Positions 51,661 through 59,893 of a stretch of DNA of 64,000 nucleotides are shown piece after piece (the stretch's first letter is position 1; each line of letters starts with the position of its first letter). Source of the stretch: Halobacillus yeomjeoni (GTDB taxonomy: Bacteria; Bacillota; Bacilli; Bacillales; Halobacillaceae); NCBI RefSeq assembly GCF_020171525.1, contig NZ_JAIVAI010000004.1, positions 1 to 64,000 of the forward strand, given 5' to 3'. The translations under genes were made by a program, and so were the position numbers. The notes under the pieces were generated by a model. It made no database searches. It saw only the letters and a list, made by a program, of their open reading frames with translations, and was not told the origin of the DNA.

Positions 51661-52848
51661 TTATTTAGATGAACCTGACTTTTGTTCTTGCTTCTTATTA
51701 TCTTTCACTTCTTCTTTAGAGTTCTTACGTACGAAATCAGATATCAGCTTGTAATAAGCATTTGCCATCATCCATATGCTTTCATTTTCATCCTCAAAGA
51801 ATTCGATATTAAAACCATCAAGCTTATTATTTAATGTTTTCATGTAATCTTTTAGAACCGCAGATCCTCCACCTACAAAGTAGCAAATCTCAGATTGAGA
51901 ATTTTTCTGCCATACATTTCTTAGGTAGCGATATTGTTTTTTAGCAAGTTCTAACAATATACGATCGGTAATATCATGGACATTCGTCCGGCTCCCTTTC
52001 ACCATAATATGGTGGCGGTCATTTTTTCGAGTAATGATATCCACTACATCTCTACGGCTGTCAAGCTCTACGCCATGCTTCGTAAGAATTTCATCCCTGA
52101 TTGCTTCTAATGATTCAGATACACCTAAATTGAAACCTTGCGCTTTATCATCGTCAACATTACGGTTTCGAATGACCGCAATATCCGTTGAAAGACCTCC
52201 GATATCTTGGATAAGAATCTGTTTATCAATCAATTCTTTATTGATTATATTCAAATCATTATCCATGACCAAGTTCACATATGCTGCGAAGCCTTCAGGA
52301 TACACTTTTACTTCATCAAATTTAAGGTTCACTTTCATACCCTGATATTGAGGGGTTACTAAAAACTCAACTTGGTGTACAGATCCCAATAGCTGAGAGC
52401 GATACCCTACATCTTTACCTTCTTTAACTTCGCGTAGAGGTAAACCTGTACCCAATGTATAATTAGCTTCTACAACATTATTCTTAGAGGACTTTGCATC
52501 CTTGCCTGATACAGCATCGAGAGCTAATGAAGCAAACAACATAACCAAAGTTTGATCTTCCTCTGATTTATAGCTCCCTGGATCTAGTTCAGTGGAGTTT
52601 GTTGCTTTTGCTGCCAAATTACCCACACGGTAAATCGCATTGTTTTCTCTAAGAGCTGGGGAATGCACTCGAATATGTAAATTATCGAGTGGGTCTTTTT
52701 CATCTAAATCTTCGATACCGATTACAGGTCTATCTTCCATGTCTCTTGCTATGACATTCGGAATATATAATGAAGATTCTAACTTTCCAAAATTAGCCTT
52801 AACCGCATCATTACCAACATCAACAGCTGCAATTCTTGAATTTGTCAT
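51661..52848 (-). CDS. ParM/StbA-family actin-like ATPase (plasmid segregation type)
   Basis: A 395-residue actin-fold ATPase. The phosphate-1 motif AAVDVGNDAVKANFG (residues 7-21), the phosphate-2 motif IGGLSTDIAV near 190-200 and the adenosine motif YFVGGGSAVLKDYM near 340 are all present. It would form filaments that push apart copies of DNA bound by the adaptor. The C-terminal tail is lysine- and glutamine-rich. AAGGAGAGC lies upstream of the ATG. The gene is preceded by a promoter and a repeat-rich region like a parC centromere. Confidence 0.9.
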   Translation of the reverse strand: MTNSRIAAVDVGNDAVKANFGKLESSLYIPNVIARDMEDRPVIGIEDLDEKDPLDNLHIRVHSPALRENNAIYRVGNLAAKATNSTELDPGSYKSEEDQTLVMLFASLALDAVSGKDAKSSKNNVVEANYTLGTGLPLREVKEGKDVGYRSQLLGSVHQVEFLVTPQYQGMKVNLKFDEVKVYPEGFAAYVNLVMDNDLNIINKELIDKQILIQDIGGLSTDIAVIRNRNVDDDKAQGFNLGVSESLEAIRDEILTKHGVELDSRRDVVDIITRKNDRHHIMVKGSRTNVHDITDRILLELAKKQYRYLRNVWQKNSQSEICYFVGGGSAVLKDYMKTLNNKLDGFNIEFFEDENESIWMMANAYYKLISDFVRKNSKEEVKDNKKQEQKSGSSK

Positions 52849-52899
52849 AAAACAGCTCTCCTTTTTATTGTTTGCTAGATTTTGCCTCTACCTATCTTA

Positions 52900-52928
52900 A
52901 ATCTATAAAACTATTGCCCAATAGTCAA
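52900..52928 (-). promoter_or_regulatory. promoter of the parM-parR operon
   Basis: On the minus strand, -35 TTGACT (52923-52928) and -10 TAGATT (52900-52905) with a 17-base spacer, ending about 50 bases before the start codon. The repeat region lies directly upstream, so bound adaptor could repress it, as ParR does in other systems. Confidence 0.6.
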
Positions 52929-52939
52929 TGGAACTTTTT

Positions 52940-53120
52940 ATGCATGCAAAAATGCATACAAGCATACATAATTGCACACATCAACACTCAAAGTGCACAC
53001 AAGCATACATTATTGCACACATGCCTATATAACAACTTGCATACACTTTTGTATACATGCAAGCATAATTGAATACATTCTGTGTTCATTTTGTTTACAC
53101 GTATACATCTTTGTATACAA
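52940..53120. repeat. parC-like centromere region with direct repeats
   Basis: Two 29-bp direct repeats, 52953-52981 and 52994-53022, differ at two positions (core AAGCATACAT-ATTGCACACA) and are offset by 41 bases. A third degenerate unit starts at 53038, 44 bases on. Further GTATACAT and TTGTATACA words reach 53120. Spacing of four helical turns and the position just upstream of the parM promoter fit an adaptor-binding centromere. Confidence 0.7.
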
Positions 53121-53200
53121 ATAAAAAACAAATGAAACCTGGTGATATTACACACAAAAACACGGACTTAGTTTTAGTGAATATCATATCTCCGACCTAA

Positions 53201-53234
53201 TTAAAAAGTGTTCCTTATTATATAAGGAACACTT
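53201..53234 (-). terminator. terminator of the intracellular protease gene
   Basis: Perfect 13-bp inverted repeat AAGTGTTCCTTAT / ATAAGGAACACTT with a 3-base loop and a T-run on the minus strand. Confidence 0.9.
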
Positions 53235-53239
53235 GAAAA

Positions 53240-54205
53240 TCATGAGTTAGTAAACACACTGAACAACTCTTCTAATTTGTTAGTCAGGGATAAAGTTAAC
53301 AGCCCATTACCCTCTGCCGTTTTTGAATATCCGAGTGGAGTGGTTCGTTTGATTAATTGAGAAAATATCTCTGCTTCCGACATTTTTCTTTGGAATTGCG
53401 ATTCAACCATTGGAATAAGTAAAGCGAGCGCTCCTGAAATATGAGGGGTGGCCATAGAAGTACCAGACAGTTTGGCATACTTCCCTTCTAAATAAGTAGA
53501 GAGAACTTTAACTCCTGGGGCAACGAGATCAATTTGATCATTCGTGTTCGTGAAATCTGCTAACTTTCTATTATGGTCAACAGCACCTACTTGAATCACT
53601 TCATTATAGGCCCCTGGATAAGCAAATTCAGCAGTATTAGATTTACCATCCCCTTCATTGCCAGCCGCACACACAATGGAGATTCCTTTTTCTACAGCCT
53701 TTGTTATAGCAGTATGAAGTTCTTCACTATCCTCTGGACCACCTAAGGACATGGAGATTACTCTTACCTTTTCTCCTTTTGGGCCCTCCCATTCTATTGC
53801 GTGCTCAATCGCTTGTATTATCCCTTTATAATCACCATTTCCTTCACCAGTAAGAACTTTTAAAATAAGTAGACTAGATAAAGGAGCTACACCTACAACA
53901 CCTTTATTATTCTTAATAGCACTAATGGTTCCTGCTACATGTGTGCCGTGCCCATTATTATCTTCATAAATATCCGGATCACCATTGTAATCTTTTGTAA
54001 AGTTCTTTCCTCCTATGATTCTTCCTTCCAAGTCAGGATGATCCGTCTGGCAGCCGGTATCGAGAATAGCTACCACACTCCCCTCCCCTCTTCCTGACTC
54101 CTTCCACACCTCTTCAGCTTCAATCATTTGCACACCTCTAGGAATCTCAACGGAAGTTTCTAGCACTTCTTCAGTTTTGTAAGGTATCAACTTTACTTGA
54201 TTCAT
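53240..54205 (-). CDS. intracellular subtilisin-like serine protease (IspA type)
   Basis: A 321-residue S8 protease without a signal peptide. The N-terminal LIPY sequence (residues 6-9) is the short propeptide hallmark of intracellular subtilisins. The triad is Asp49 (ILDTG), His86 (GHGTHVAG) and the Ser of GTSMATPH near residue 250. It degrades cytoplasmic proteins in stationary phase. AAGGAGG lies upstream of the ATG. It stands alone with its own terminator. Confidence 0.93.
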   Translation of the reverse strand: MNQVKLIPYKTEEVLETSVEIPRGVQMIEAEEVWKESGRGEGSVVAILDTGCQTDHPDLEGRIIGGKNFTKDYNGDPDIYEDNNGHGTHVAGTISAIKNNKGVVGVAPLSSLLILKVLTGEGNGDYKGIIQAIEHAIEWEGPKGEKVRVISMSLGGPEDSEELHTAITKAVEKGISIVCAAGNEGDGKSNTAEFAYPGAYNEVIQVGAVDHNRKLADFTNTNDQIDLVAPGVKVLSTYLEGKYAKLSGTSMATPHISGALALLIPMVESQFQRKMSEAEIFSQLIKRTTPLGYSKTAEGNGLLTLSLTNKLEELFSVFTNS

Positions 54206-54399
54206 TATTAACCTCCTTTTTTTACCGAACTGCCATCATAGTTTAACGTAACTGGCAGCCTATCTAATTCATATACCACAAATATCCATATTTAATCTAT
54301 ATTTTACCAACCACGGAACTAGAAAAGCCACATATAAAAGCCCGAAAGGCTTCTATATGTGGCTTATTAGTCATTATTTTAACCGTCTTTCACTTCTTT

Positions 54400-55671
54400 T
54401 TATGGAAGGAAACGACGTGGATCTACAGAATTTGAACGACTTGGATTCCAAGAACCAATGTGAATTTCAAAGTGTAAATGCTGTCCAGTAGAGTTTCCTG
54501 TGTTACCCATATTCCCTAAGAATTGCCCTCTTGAAACGGATTGTCCAGCCGATACCGCCGGAGTACTACGCATATGGGCATAAACTGTTGTGTAAGTCTG
54601 ACCATTGATACGGTGGCTCAAGAATACAACGTTTCCATAACTTGAGGAGTAGTAAGAACGGATGACAGTACCATCAGCTGCAGCACGAATCGGTACCGTA
54701 CCAGCTTTAGCCAAGTCGATTCCTGAGTGTAACCGTCCCCAACGCTGTCCATAATGAGACGATGCATATCCGGCTGAAGGCCAAGAGAACATAGCATTGC
54801 TCGATGGAGCTGGTTCAGGATCTGGTTCTGAGCTTGTATTGGAAGATTTCTTCTCTGCAGCTTTTCTAGCTGCTTCTTTTCTAGCCGCTTCTTCAGCTGC
54901 TCTTCTCTGACGTTCTTTTTCACGTTCAATTTCTTTTTGAATAGCAGCTTCCTGCGCAGCAAGTGTTTCATTAGCTTCTTCTAAATCAATAATATGATTA
55001 TGAAGCTCTTCTTCTTCTCTTTTCAGAGACTTCATCAATTTGTTCTTTTCAGACTTTTTACCGTCTAAATCTGCCTTTAATGATTCTAATTGATTCAATT
55101 TCTCTTCAAGTGAAGCCAGCTGTTCTTCAACCTGAGCCTTCTTTTCTTCAACTGCAATTTTATCCAGTCTGTGCTGCTCGAGAATCGCTTTATCCTGCTC
55201 TGCAATCGTGTTCAGACTCATAACGCGCTCCAAGAAGTTTCCGAAGCTCTCTGCGCCCATGAGTACATCTAAGTAATCAATGGCTCCACCATTTTGGTAC
55301 ATAGACTTCACACGGTCTTTCAATAATTCGTCACGTTCAGCTATACGCTTTTCTAATTCATCGATTTCTTTTTTTAATTTTTCGATGTTCTTTCTTGTTG
55401 TTTCAATTTCGCTTTCTTTCGTGTCGATTTTATCAGTCGTTTCCATAATCTGCTTATCTAAGCGTTCAATTTCACGATTCAATTGATTTTGTTCTTCTTT
55501 AACCTCAGCAATCTCTTGTTCAGTTTCATTCTGCTTTTCTTCGTTTGCAGATTGTTTGTTTCTATTTTCCTCTAATTTATCATTCAATGATTCTGCGATC
55601 GCTGGGCTCGTAAATAGTCCGGATAATCCAAGGCTGACGGTCATGGCAACTACTAAAAACTTAAACTTCAA
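54400..55671 (-). CDS. CwlO/PcsB-like peptidoglycan hydrolase, coiled coil plus M23 peptidase
   Basis: A 423-residue exported protein: signal peptide (to about residue 26, ending AIAE), a long coiled coil (about 30-260), an alanine/arginine-rich linker and a C-terminal LytM/M23 endopeptidase with HSGIDLA, AADGTV and HLHFEIH zinc ligands. In other Firmicutes such hydrolases are activated by FtsEX, and ftsX lies directly upstream. The start is TTG at 55671, eight bases after GGGGGAGG; the TTG at 55689 would lie before that site. Confidence 0.88.
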   Translation of the reverse strand: MKFKFLVVAMTVSLGLSGLFTSPAIAESLNDKLEENRNKQSANEEKQNETEQEIAEVKEEQNQLNREIERLDKQIMETTDKIDTKESEIETTRKNIEKLKKEIDELEKRIAERDELLKDRVKSMYQNGGAIDYLDVLMGAESFGNFLERVMSLNTIAEQDKAILEQHRLDKIAVEEKKAQVEEQLASLEEKLNQLESLKADLDGKKSEKNKLMKSLKREEEELHNHIIDLEEANETLAAQEAAIQKEIEREKERQRRAAEEAARKEAARKAAEKKSSNTSSEPDPEPAPSSNAMFSWPSAGYASSHYGQRWGRLHSGIDLAKAGTVPIRAAADGTVIRSYYSSSYGNVVFLSHRINGQTYTTVYAHMRSTPAVSAGQSVSRGQFLGNMGNTGNSTGQHLHFEIHIGSWNPSRSNSVDPRRFLP

Positions 55672-55707
55672 TCCTTCTTCCTCCCCCAAAACTATTTAAT
55701 TGTCTAT

Positions 55708-56601
55708 CTAGACTTTCAAGTATTTGCGTATTGATGTAAAACTTCCCCATAAACCTATGGTCATTCCCATTAACACTAGTAATCCTGAGACTTTCAGTAC
55801 GAAAGGATATACAGGCAGTAAGTCGATAAATAAGGTTGGGTACCTTGTCGTAATCGTCGTATAAAGATAATCATAACCGAAAACGACGAGACCAATTGGT
55901 ATCAATGCTCCTAAAATTCCGATGAGCACCCCTTCTACAAGGAATGGCCAGCGAATGAACCAGTTGGTGGCACCAACCATCTTCATGATTTCAATTTCTT
56001 TACGACGCGCAACAATCGTAATTCGGATCGTATTTGCTATCAGGAACATTGCAGTGAATAACAGTCCTCCTATAATCGCAAATCCGATATTCCGCGCCAT
56101 ATCCATAACATTGAAAAGTCGTTCAACCGTTTCTTTGGCATACTCTACTTTATCAACATTTTTGAAATCCTCAATAGACTTTGCAACTTCTATTGTGTCT
56201 TGTGGATCAGATGTTTTAACGACGAATACGTCATTCAATGGATTTTCATCTTTGAGAGATTCAAAAACTTCTCCATCGTCCCCAAGACTATCAATCAATC
56301 GATTCAACCCTTCCTCTTTTGATTGAAATTCGACAGTTGAGACCTTCGATATATCTTCTATTTTTTCTCTTAGATCAGCTTGTCCTTGTTCATCTGCAGT
56401 CAGCTCAATGAACACCCGAACTTCAACGTCTTCTTCAATTTGAGTTCCGATATCATTCAGGTTCATGAGCAAGGTGGCAAACACCCCGACCAATAGCAAA
56501 GTCACAGTAACGGCAGAAATTGAAGCCAGTGACATCCAACGGTTTCTTGTCAGGTTCTTAACGCCCTCTTTACCATGACGGCCAAATGTTTTAAGCTTCA
56601 T
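55708..56601 (-). CDS. cell division protein FtsX
   Basis: A 297-residue ABC-type permease subunit. One helix (about 22-45) is followed by an extracellular domain (about 45-165) and three helices, with the cytoplasmic motif RRKEIEIMKMVGATNWFIRWPFLVEG. Through this extracellular loop FtsX controls a peptidoglycan hydrolase, probably the CwlO-like protein encoded next. Its ATPase partner FtsE is usually encoded immediately upstream but is absent here. The ATG at 56601 follows AGAGGTG by nine bases. Confidence 0.92.
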   Translation of the reverse strand: MKLKTFGRHGKEGVKNLTRNRWMSLASISAVTVTLLLVGVFATLLMNLNDIGTQIEEDVEVRVFIELTADEQGQADLREKIEDISKVSTVEFQSKEEGLNRLIDSLGDDGEVFESLKDENPLNDVFVVKTSDPQDTIEVAKSIEDFKNVDKVEYAKETVERLFNVMDMARNIGFAIIGGLLFTAMFLIANTIRITIVARRKEIEIMKMVGATNWFIRWPFLVEGVLIGILGALIPIGLVVFGYDYLYTTITTRYPTLFIDLLPVYPFVLKVSGLLVLMGMTIGLWGSFTSIRKYLKV

Positions 56602-57085
56602 GGCTGCCGTCACCTCTTCTATTGCCTAGAACACCATTACTTCCGTGCACATGAATAATGACATCTTCTGATGTCATTCTAAGGTGTCTTTTATTTAACA
56701 AATTAAATCACTTCCTACTAAACACTCATTTTGTCAATCTATGTTGAAAAATATATGTAGTCTTTGTCGTCTGATGTAATTGCCTCTTAATTATAACAAA
56801 TAAATTCGCTAAATAAAGACAATTTATTATTACATTTCTATTTCATTATTTTACACCTAAGTGACAGGTGACATTTATTAATGAAGGACATCAAAGAAAG
56901 GTCGTTGTCCCATGCTCTACTCCTTGATAAATACGAGGTTGTAATCGAAATCAACAAAACGATCTCTCCACAAAGAAAGATAGATTTGAACCCATTGATA
57001 TTTTCGTGTATATACAAATGTAAATCGGCGAAAATAGTGTTTTAATCAACTCAATTCATAAACAATGATGTAAGGTTTCAAAAGA
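56602..57085. other. AT-rich region upstream of ftsX, where ftsE would be expected
   Basis: About 480 bases without a credible gene. The minus strand holds a perfect 9-bp hairpin AATGACATC / GATGTCATT (56657-56678) without a T-run, and a 28-codon frame beginning MTSEDVIIHVHG that overlaps the ftsX start but lacks a Shine-Dalgarno. No Walker A, signature or Walker B remnant of FtsE was seen. Confidence 0.55.
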
Positions 57086-57116
57086 AAAAAGACAATTCTT
57101 GTCGAATTGTCTTTTT
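57086..57116 (-). terminator. terminator of the racemase-murE operon
   Basis: Perfect 13-bp inverted repeat AAAAAGACAATTC / GAATTGTCTTTTT with a 5-base loop, 20 bases after the stop at 57137. Confidence 0.88.
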
Positions 57117-57136
57117 CCTTATATCTAATGATTTAG

Positions 57137-57412
57137 TTATTGATTTTTTAATATTTTTAGTTCCCTTTTCAAACGCAGGTTTTCTTTACGAACAGAGTCG
57201 ATATGATCAATATTCTCTTGGACGGGCATCAAATTTATCTCATACCAAGCTTTACTCTGAGCGTCGTTCACCTCTGTCGTTTTTTTCACTTTGGCGGAAG
57301 GATAAAGCTCGCGTAATGCATCAAGTTCCCCTTTAGATAATCTTAACTCCCTGTAGTAAACACCTTCACTAAAAGATTCATTCAGGAATTTCTTGAATTC
57401 TTTCTCACTCAT
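57137..57412 (-). CDS. small charged protein of unknown function
   Basis: A 91-residue protein with two parts: a first half (FLNESFSEGVYYRELRLSKG, LYPSAKV) and a C-terminal coiled-coil-like helix (DSVRKENLRLKRELKILK). It is not recognised. It follows the aspartate racemase gene by 39 bases with AAGGGG upstream of the ATG, and is followed by the terminator, so it is probably the last gene of the operon. Confidence 0.75.
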   Translation of the reverse strand: MSEKEFKKFLNESFSEGVYYRELRLSKGELDALRELYPSAKVKKTTEVNDAQSKAWYEINLMPVQENIDHIDSVRKENLRLKRELKILKNQ

Positions 57413-57451
57413 ATCTCAATCCCCTTTACATGTGATTGTGTTCCTGAGGAC

Positions 57452-58162
57452 TTAAGACTTCTGATAAACGGTTTCTTTCACTACCACTTCTGCTACGACT
57501 TCCATTGGATCAATCAACGGAGTAGGGAGGTGATAAGGGCGTAGGACCAGACCGATTTCAGTACAACCTGATATAATTAATTCAGCTCCGTTATCCAGCA
57601 ATTCCTGGGCGGCTTCTTTCAATAATTGCAAAGGTTCTCCATCGGTATTACCACTTTTGATCCCATTTGTCCCATAAATCGCCCGCATTACCTTATCGTT
57701 TTGAGTTTCCGGGCTTGGATATAAGACGTCTAAATGATCCAGGTACTTTTCGAAAAGACCTGTTTCCAAAGTTCCACTAGTAGCCAGAACTCCGATTTTT
57801 TTAGCGCTTGGATAATTATCACTTATATATTTTTTTAATTCCAGAAAGGCATTTAGCAGTGGAAAAGAAACTTCCCTTTGAACTTGCTCAATAAAGTAAT
57901 GAGCAGTCATGCATGGAATACACGCTACTTCAACTTCTAACTTTTCCAGATTTTTTGCCGCATCCACCATTTGAGGGACGGGATTTGGCCCTCTCCCTGC
58001 AATTGCTTCTGTCCGGTCTGGGATTTTTGCATTGCTGTCAATGATTACACGGAAGTGTTCCTGGTCCTTTGTTGCATGAGTAGCTCGAATGATTTTCATA
58101 TAACATTCAGCTGTTGCCTCCGGTCCCATTCCACCTAATATACCTATAACCTTGTCATTCAT
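57452..58162 (-). CDS. aspartate/glutamate racemase family protein
   Basis: A 236-residue racemase of the Asp/Glu/hydantoin family with the opening IGILGGMGPEAT. The expected two catalytic cysteines are present in ACIPCMTAH and SGCTEIGL. It would interconvert L- and D-aspartate. Next to an ATP-grasp ligase and a MurE paralogue, it probably supplies D-aspartate for the cell wall. It starts 42 bases after the MurE-like gene with AAGGAGG upstream of the ATG. Confidence 0.9.
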   Translation of the reverse strand: MNDKVIGILGGMGPEATAECYMKIIRATHATKDQEHFRVIIDSNAKIPDRTEAIAGRGPNPVPQMVDAAKNLEKLEVEVACIPCMTAHYFIEQVQREVSFPLLNAFLELKKYISDNYPSAKKIGVLATSGTLETGLFEKYLDHLDVLYPSPETQNDKVMRAIYGTNGIKSGNTDGEPLQLLKEAAQELLDNGAELIISGCTEIGLVLRPYHLPTPLIDPMEVVAEVVVKETVYQKS

Positions 58163-58204
58163 ATAATGCCTCCTTACGAACGACTGTATTGTGGTCTGTG
58201 ATGT

Positions 58205-59752
58205 TTACAAGATTCCTGCTACTCTGTTCTTCAGAGGCTTGAATAATTTTTCTTCATCCATCTCAGGACGCTTTTCACTTAGCTGTTCTAATGCAATTTT
58301 CGCTCCTGGGTCCATGCCCTGACAACCAGCTAATAAGACTACATCGTCTTTTTCAGCTTCTGAAATGGCATGGTTGATTGCATCATCGATTTTTCTATAC
58401 AAGTGAACTTTTATTCCTGCCTTATCCATCACATCTTGGAATACACGCAATTCTTCTTCAGTCACTTTATCTTTCTCTGAGACATGGGGTTCACTCAAGG
58501 TTGCAATGACTTCCCTCAACCCTAAAGTTTCAGCCCACTCAGCAATTGCTTCTGCATTCTCGCGGTTGACCGTGACTCCACGACTTCCTCTTATAGCATA
58601 AACAAGTTTCAAATTGGAGTATTCCATTTGTTGCAGCGTACTTAAAGTTACATTGATGTTTCCATAATTAGCGAAGTGATCATCAAGTATTTTGAAGTCA
58701 TCTTCAAACACCATTTCGAAACGGCGCTCTACACCACCAAATGCTTTCAACCCTTTCTGAATTGTCGAAACCGGGACTTCATTCAATAATCCTGCCGCAA
58801 TAGCAGCCATTGAATTGTATACAGAATGGTACCCTGGTGTTGACAGCTCAACATCGAACTCCATCGGTTCATATGAGGTGTCACCAACCTTAAACGGCTT
58901 CCTTACTTCCACCGTAAATTTGGCGCGTCCAGAAGAAAGGTCAAGATCCTTACATACTAAGTCGCCGTCCCTCGTTTCTACACTGTAAGTTAATACATTA
59001 GCTTCGGTTTCTTCTACAAGGGAAGCAGAATATGGATCATCTAAGTTCAATATCGCCCATTTACCAGGACCAGCCTCCCTGATGAGGCTTGCTTTACAAT
59101 TGAAATACTCTTCAAAAGAACCGTGTAAATCGATATGTTCCCGACTAATATTATTTAACGCGACGATATCAAAATCTACACTGCCGACCCGGCTTAAATC
59201 TAATGCTGATGATGACACTTCCATTGTAACGTGGGAAACATTCTGCTCTCTCATTTGTGCAAAATAGTGGTGCAGATCCAATGATTCGGGAGTTGTCAAT
59301 TTTGTAGGTTCTGAATAGTCTCCGAACTTCACAACGACTGTGCCGATAAGACCTGTGTTCAACCCATGTTCCTCAAGAATCGCATTGGTCATAAACGAAG
59401 TGGAAGTTTTACCATTTGTTGCTGTTATTCCGATCGTCTTTAACGCTTGAGACGGATGACCATAATAGGCATCACTCATTGCCGCTAATGCCTTACGACT
59501 ATCTTCCACACGAAACTGAGGGATATCCTGCCAGTCTTCTTGATAATCCTCTACAACAAGGGCAGAAGCACCTTTAGATACAGCTTCTAAAATATACGCA
59601 TGCCCGTCGGTTTTAAAACCTTTTATACATACAAAAACATTTCCTTTTTCTACTGACTTGGAATTATAAGCAAGACCTGTAACTTCTAGATCTTTTTCAT
59701 TCCAAGACTCCAACACATTAACGGATTTTAGCAAGTCGTAAAGTTTAGCCAT
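58205..59752 (-). CDS. divergent MurE-type Mur ligase
   Basis: A 515-residue Mur ligase. The N-terminal UDP-binding domain (CIKGFKTDGHAYI) is MurE-like, and the ATP P-loop GITATNGKTSTS is at 108-119. VTMEVSSSALDLSR, NNISREHIDLHGS, the carbamoylated-lysine region (FNCKAS) and GVERRFE are intact. The C-terminal domain departs from normal MurE: the amino-acid-selecting DNPR motif is replaced by SEPH (about residue 417) and GKGHE by GCQGMDPG (about 478). It should add a residue other than meso-diaminopimelate; L-ornithine is proposed from context. A non-wall amide ligase is the alternative. Confidence 0.85.
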   Translation of the reverse strand: MAKLYDLLKSVNVLESWNEKDLEVTGLAYNSKSVEKGNVFVCIKGFKTDGHAYILEAVSKGASALVVEDYQEDWQDIPQFRVEDSRKALAAMSDAYYGHPSQALKTIGITATNGKTSTSFMTNAILEEHGLNTGLIGTVVVKFGDYSEPTKLTTPESLDLHHYFAQMREQNVSHVTMEVSSSALDLSRVGSVDFDIVALNNISREHIDLHGSFEEYFNCKASLIREAGPGKWAILNLDDPYSASLVEETEANVLTYSVETRDGDLVCKDLDLSSGRAKFTVEVRKPFKVGDTSYEPMEFDVELSTPGYHSVYNSMAAIAAGLLNEVPVSTIQKGLKAFGGVERRFEMVFEDDFKILDDHFANYGNINVTLSTLQQMEYSNLKLVYAIRGSRGVTVNRENAEAIAEWAETLGLREVIATLSEPHVSEKDKVTEEELRVFQDVMDKAGIKVHLYRKIDDAINHAISEAEKDDVVLLAGCQGMDPGAKIALEQLSEKRPEMDEEKLFKPLKNRVAGIL

Positions 59753-59893
59753 TCTATCTACCTTCCTACTCTATTGATAACTTGTCCAACATTGGACCAG
59801 ACGTATATTCATACTTAATACTTTTCGTATCACTTTAATTTTTTGTAACGGTCTACGCTGAGGTATTCCCCGCTTCCACCTATGATTAAACCG

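Larger units (their letters stand above)
52849..53239. other. gene-free region with the partition-locus promoter, repeats and ispA terminator
   Basis: 391 bases between the ParM-like gene and the intracellular protease. It holds a minus-strand promoter, the centromere-like repeats (52940-53120) and the protease terminator. Base composition is clearly more AT-rich than the flanking genes. Confidence 0.65.

Noticed and set aside
52940-53120. Possible CRISPR array
   Set aside because: The repeats are imperfect, few and separated by related rather than unique sequence, and no cas genes are near; a partition centromere fits better.
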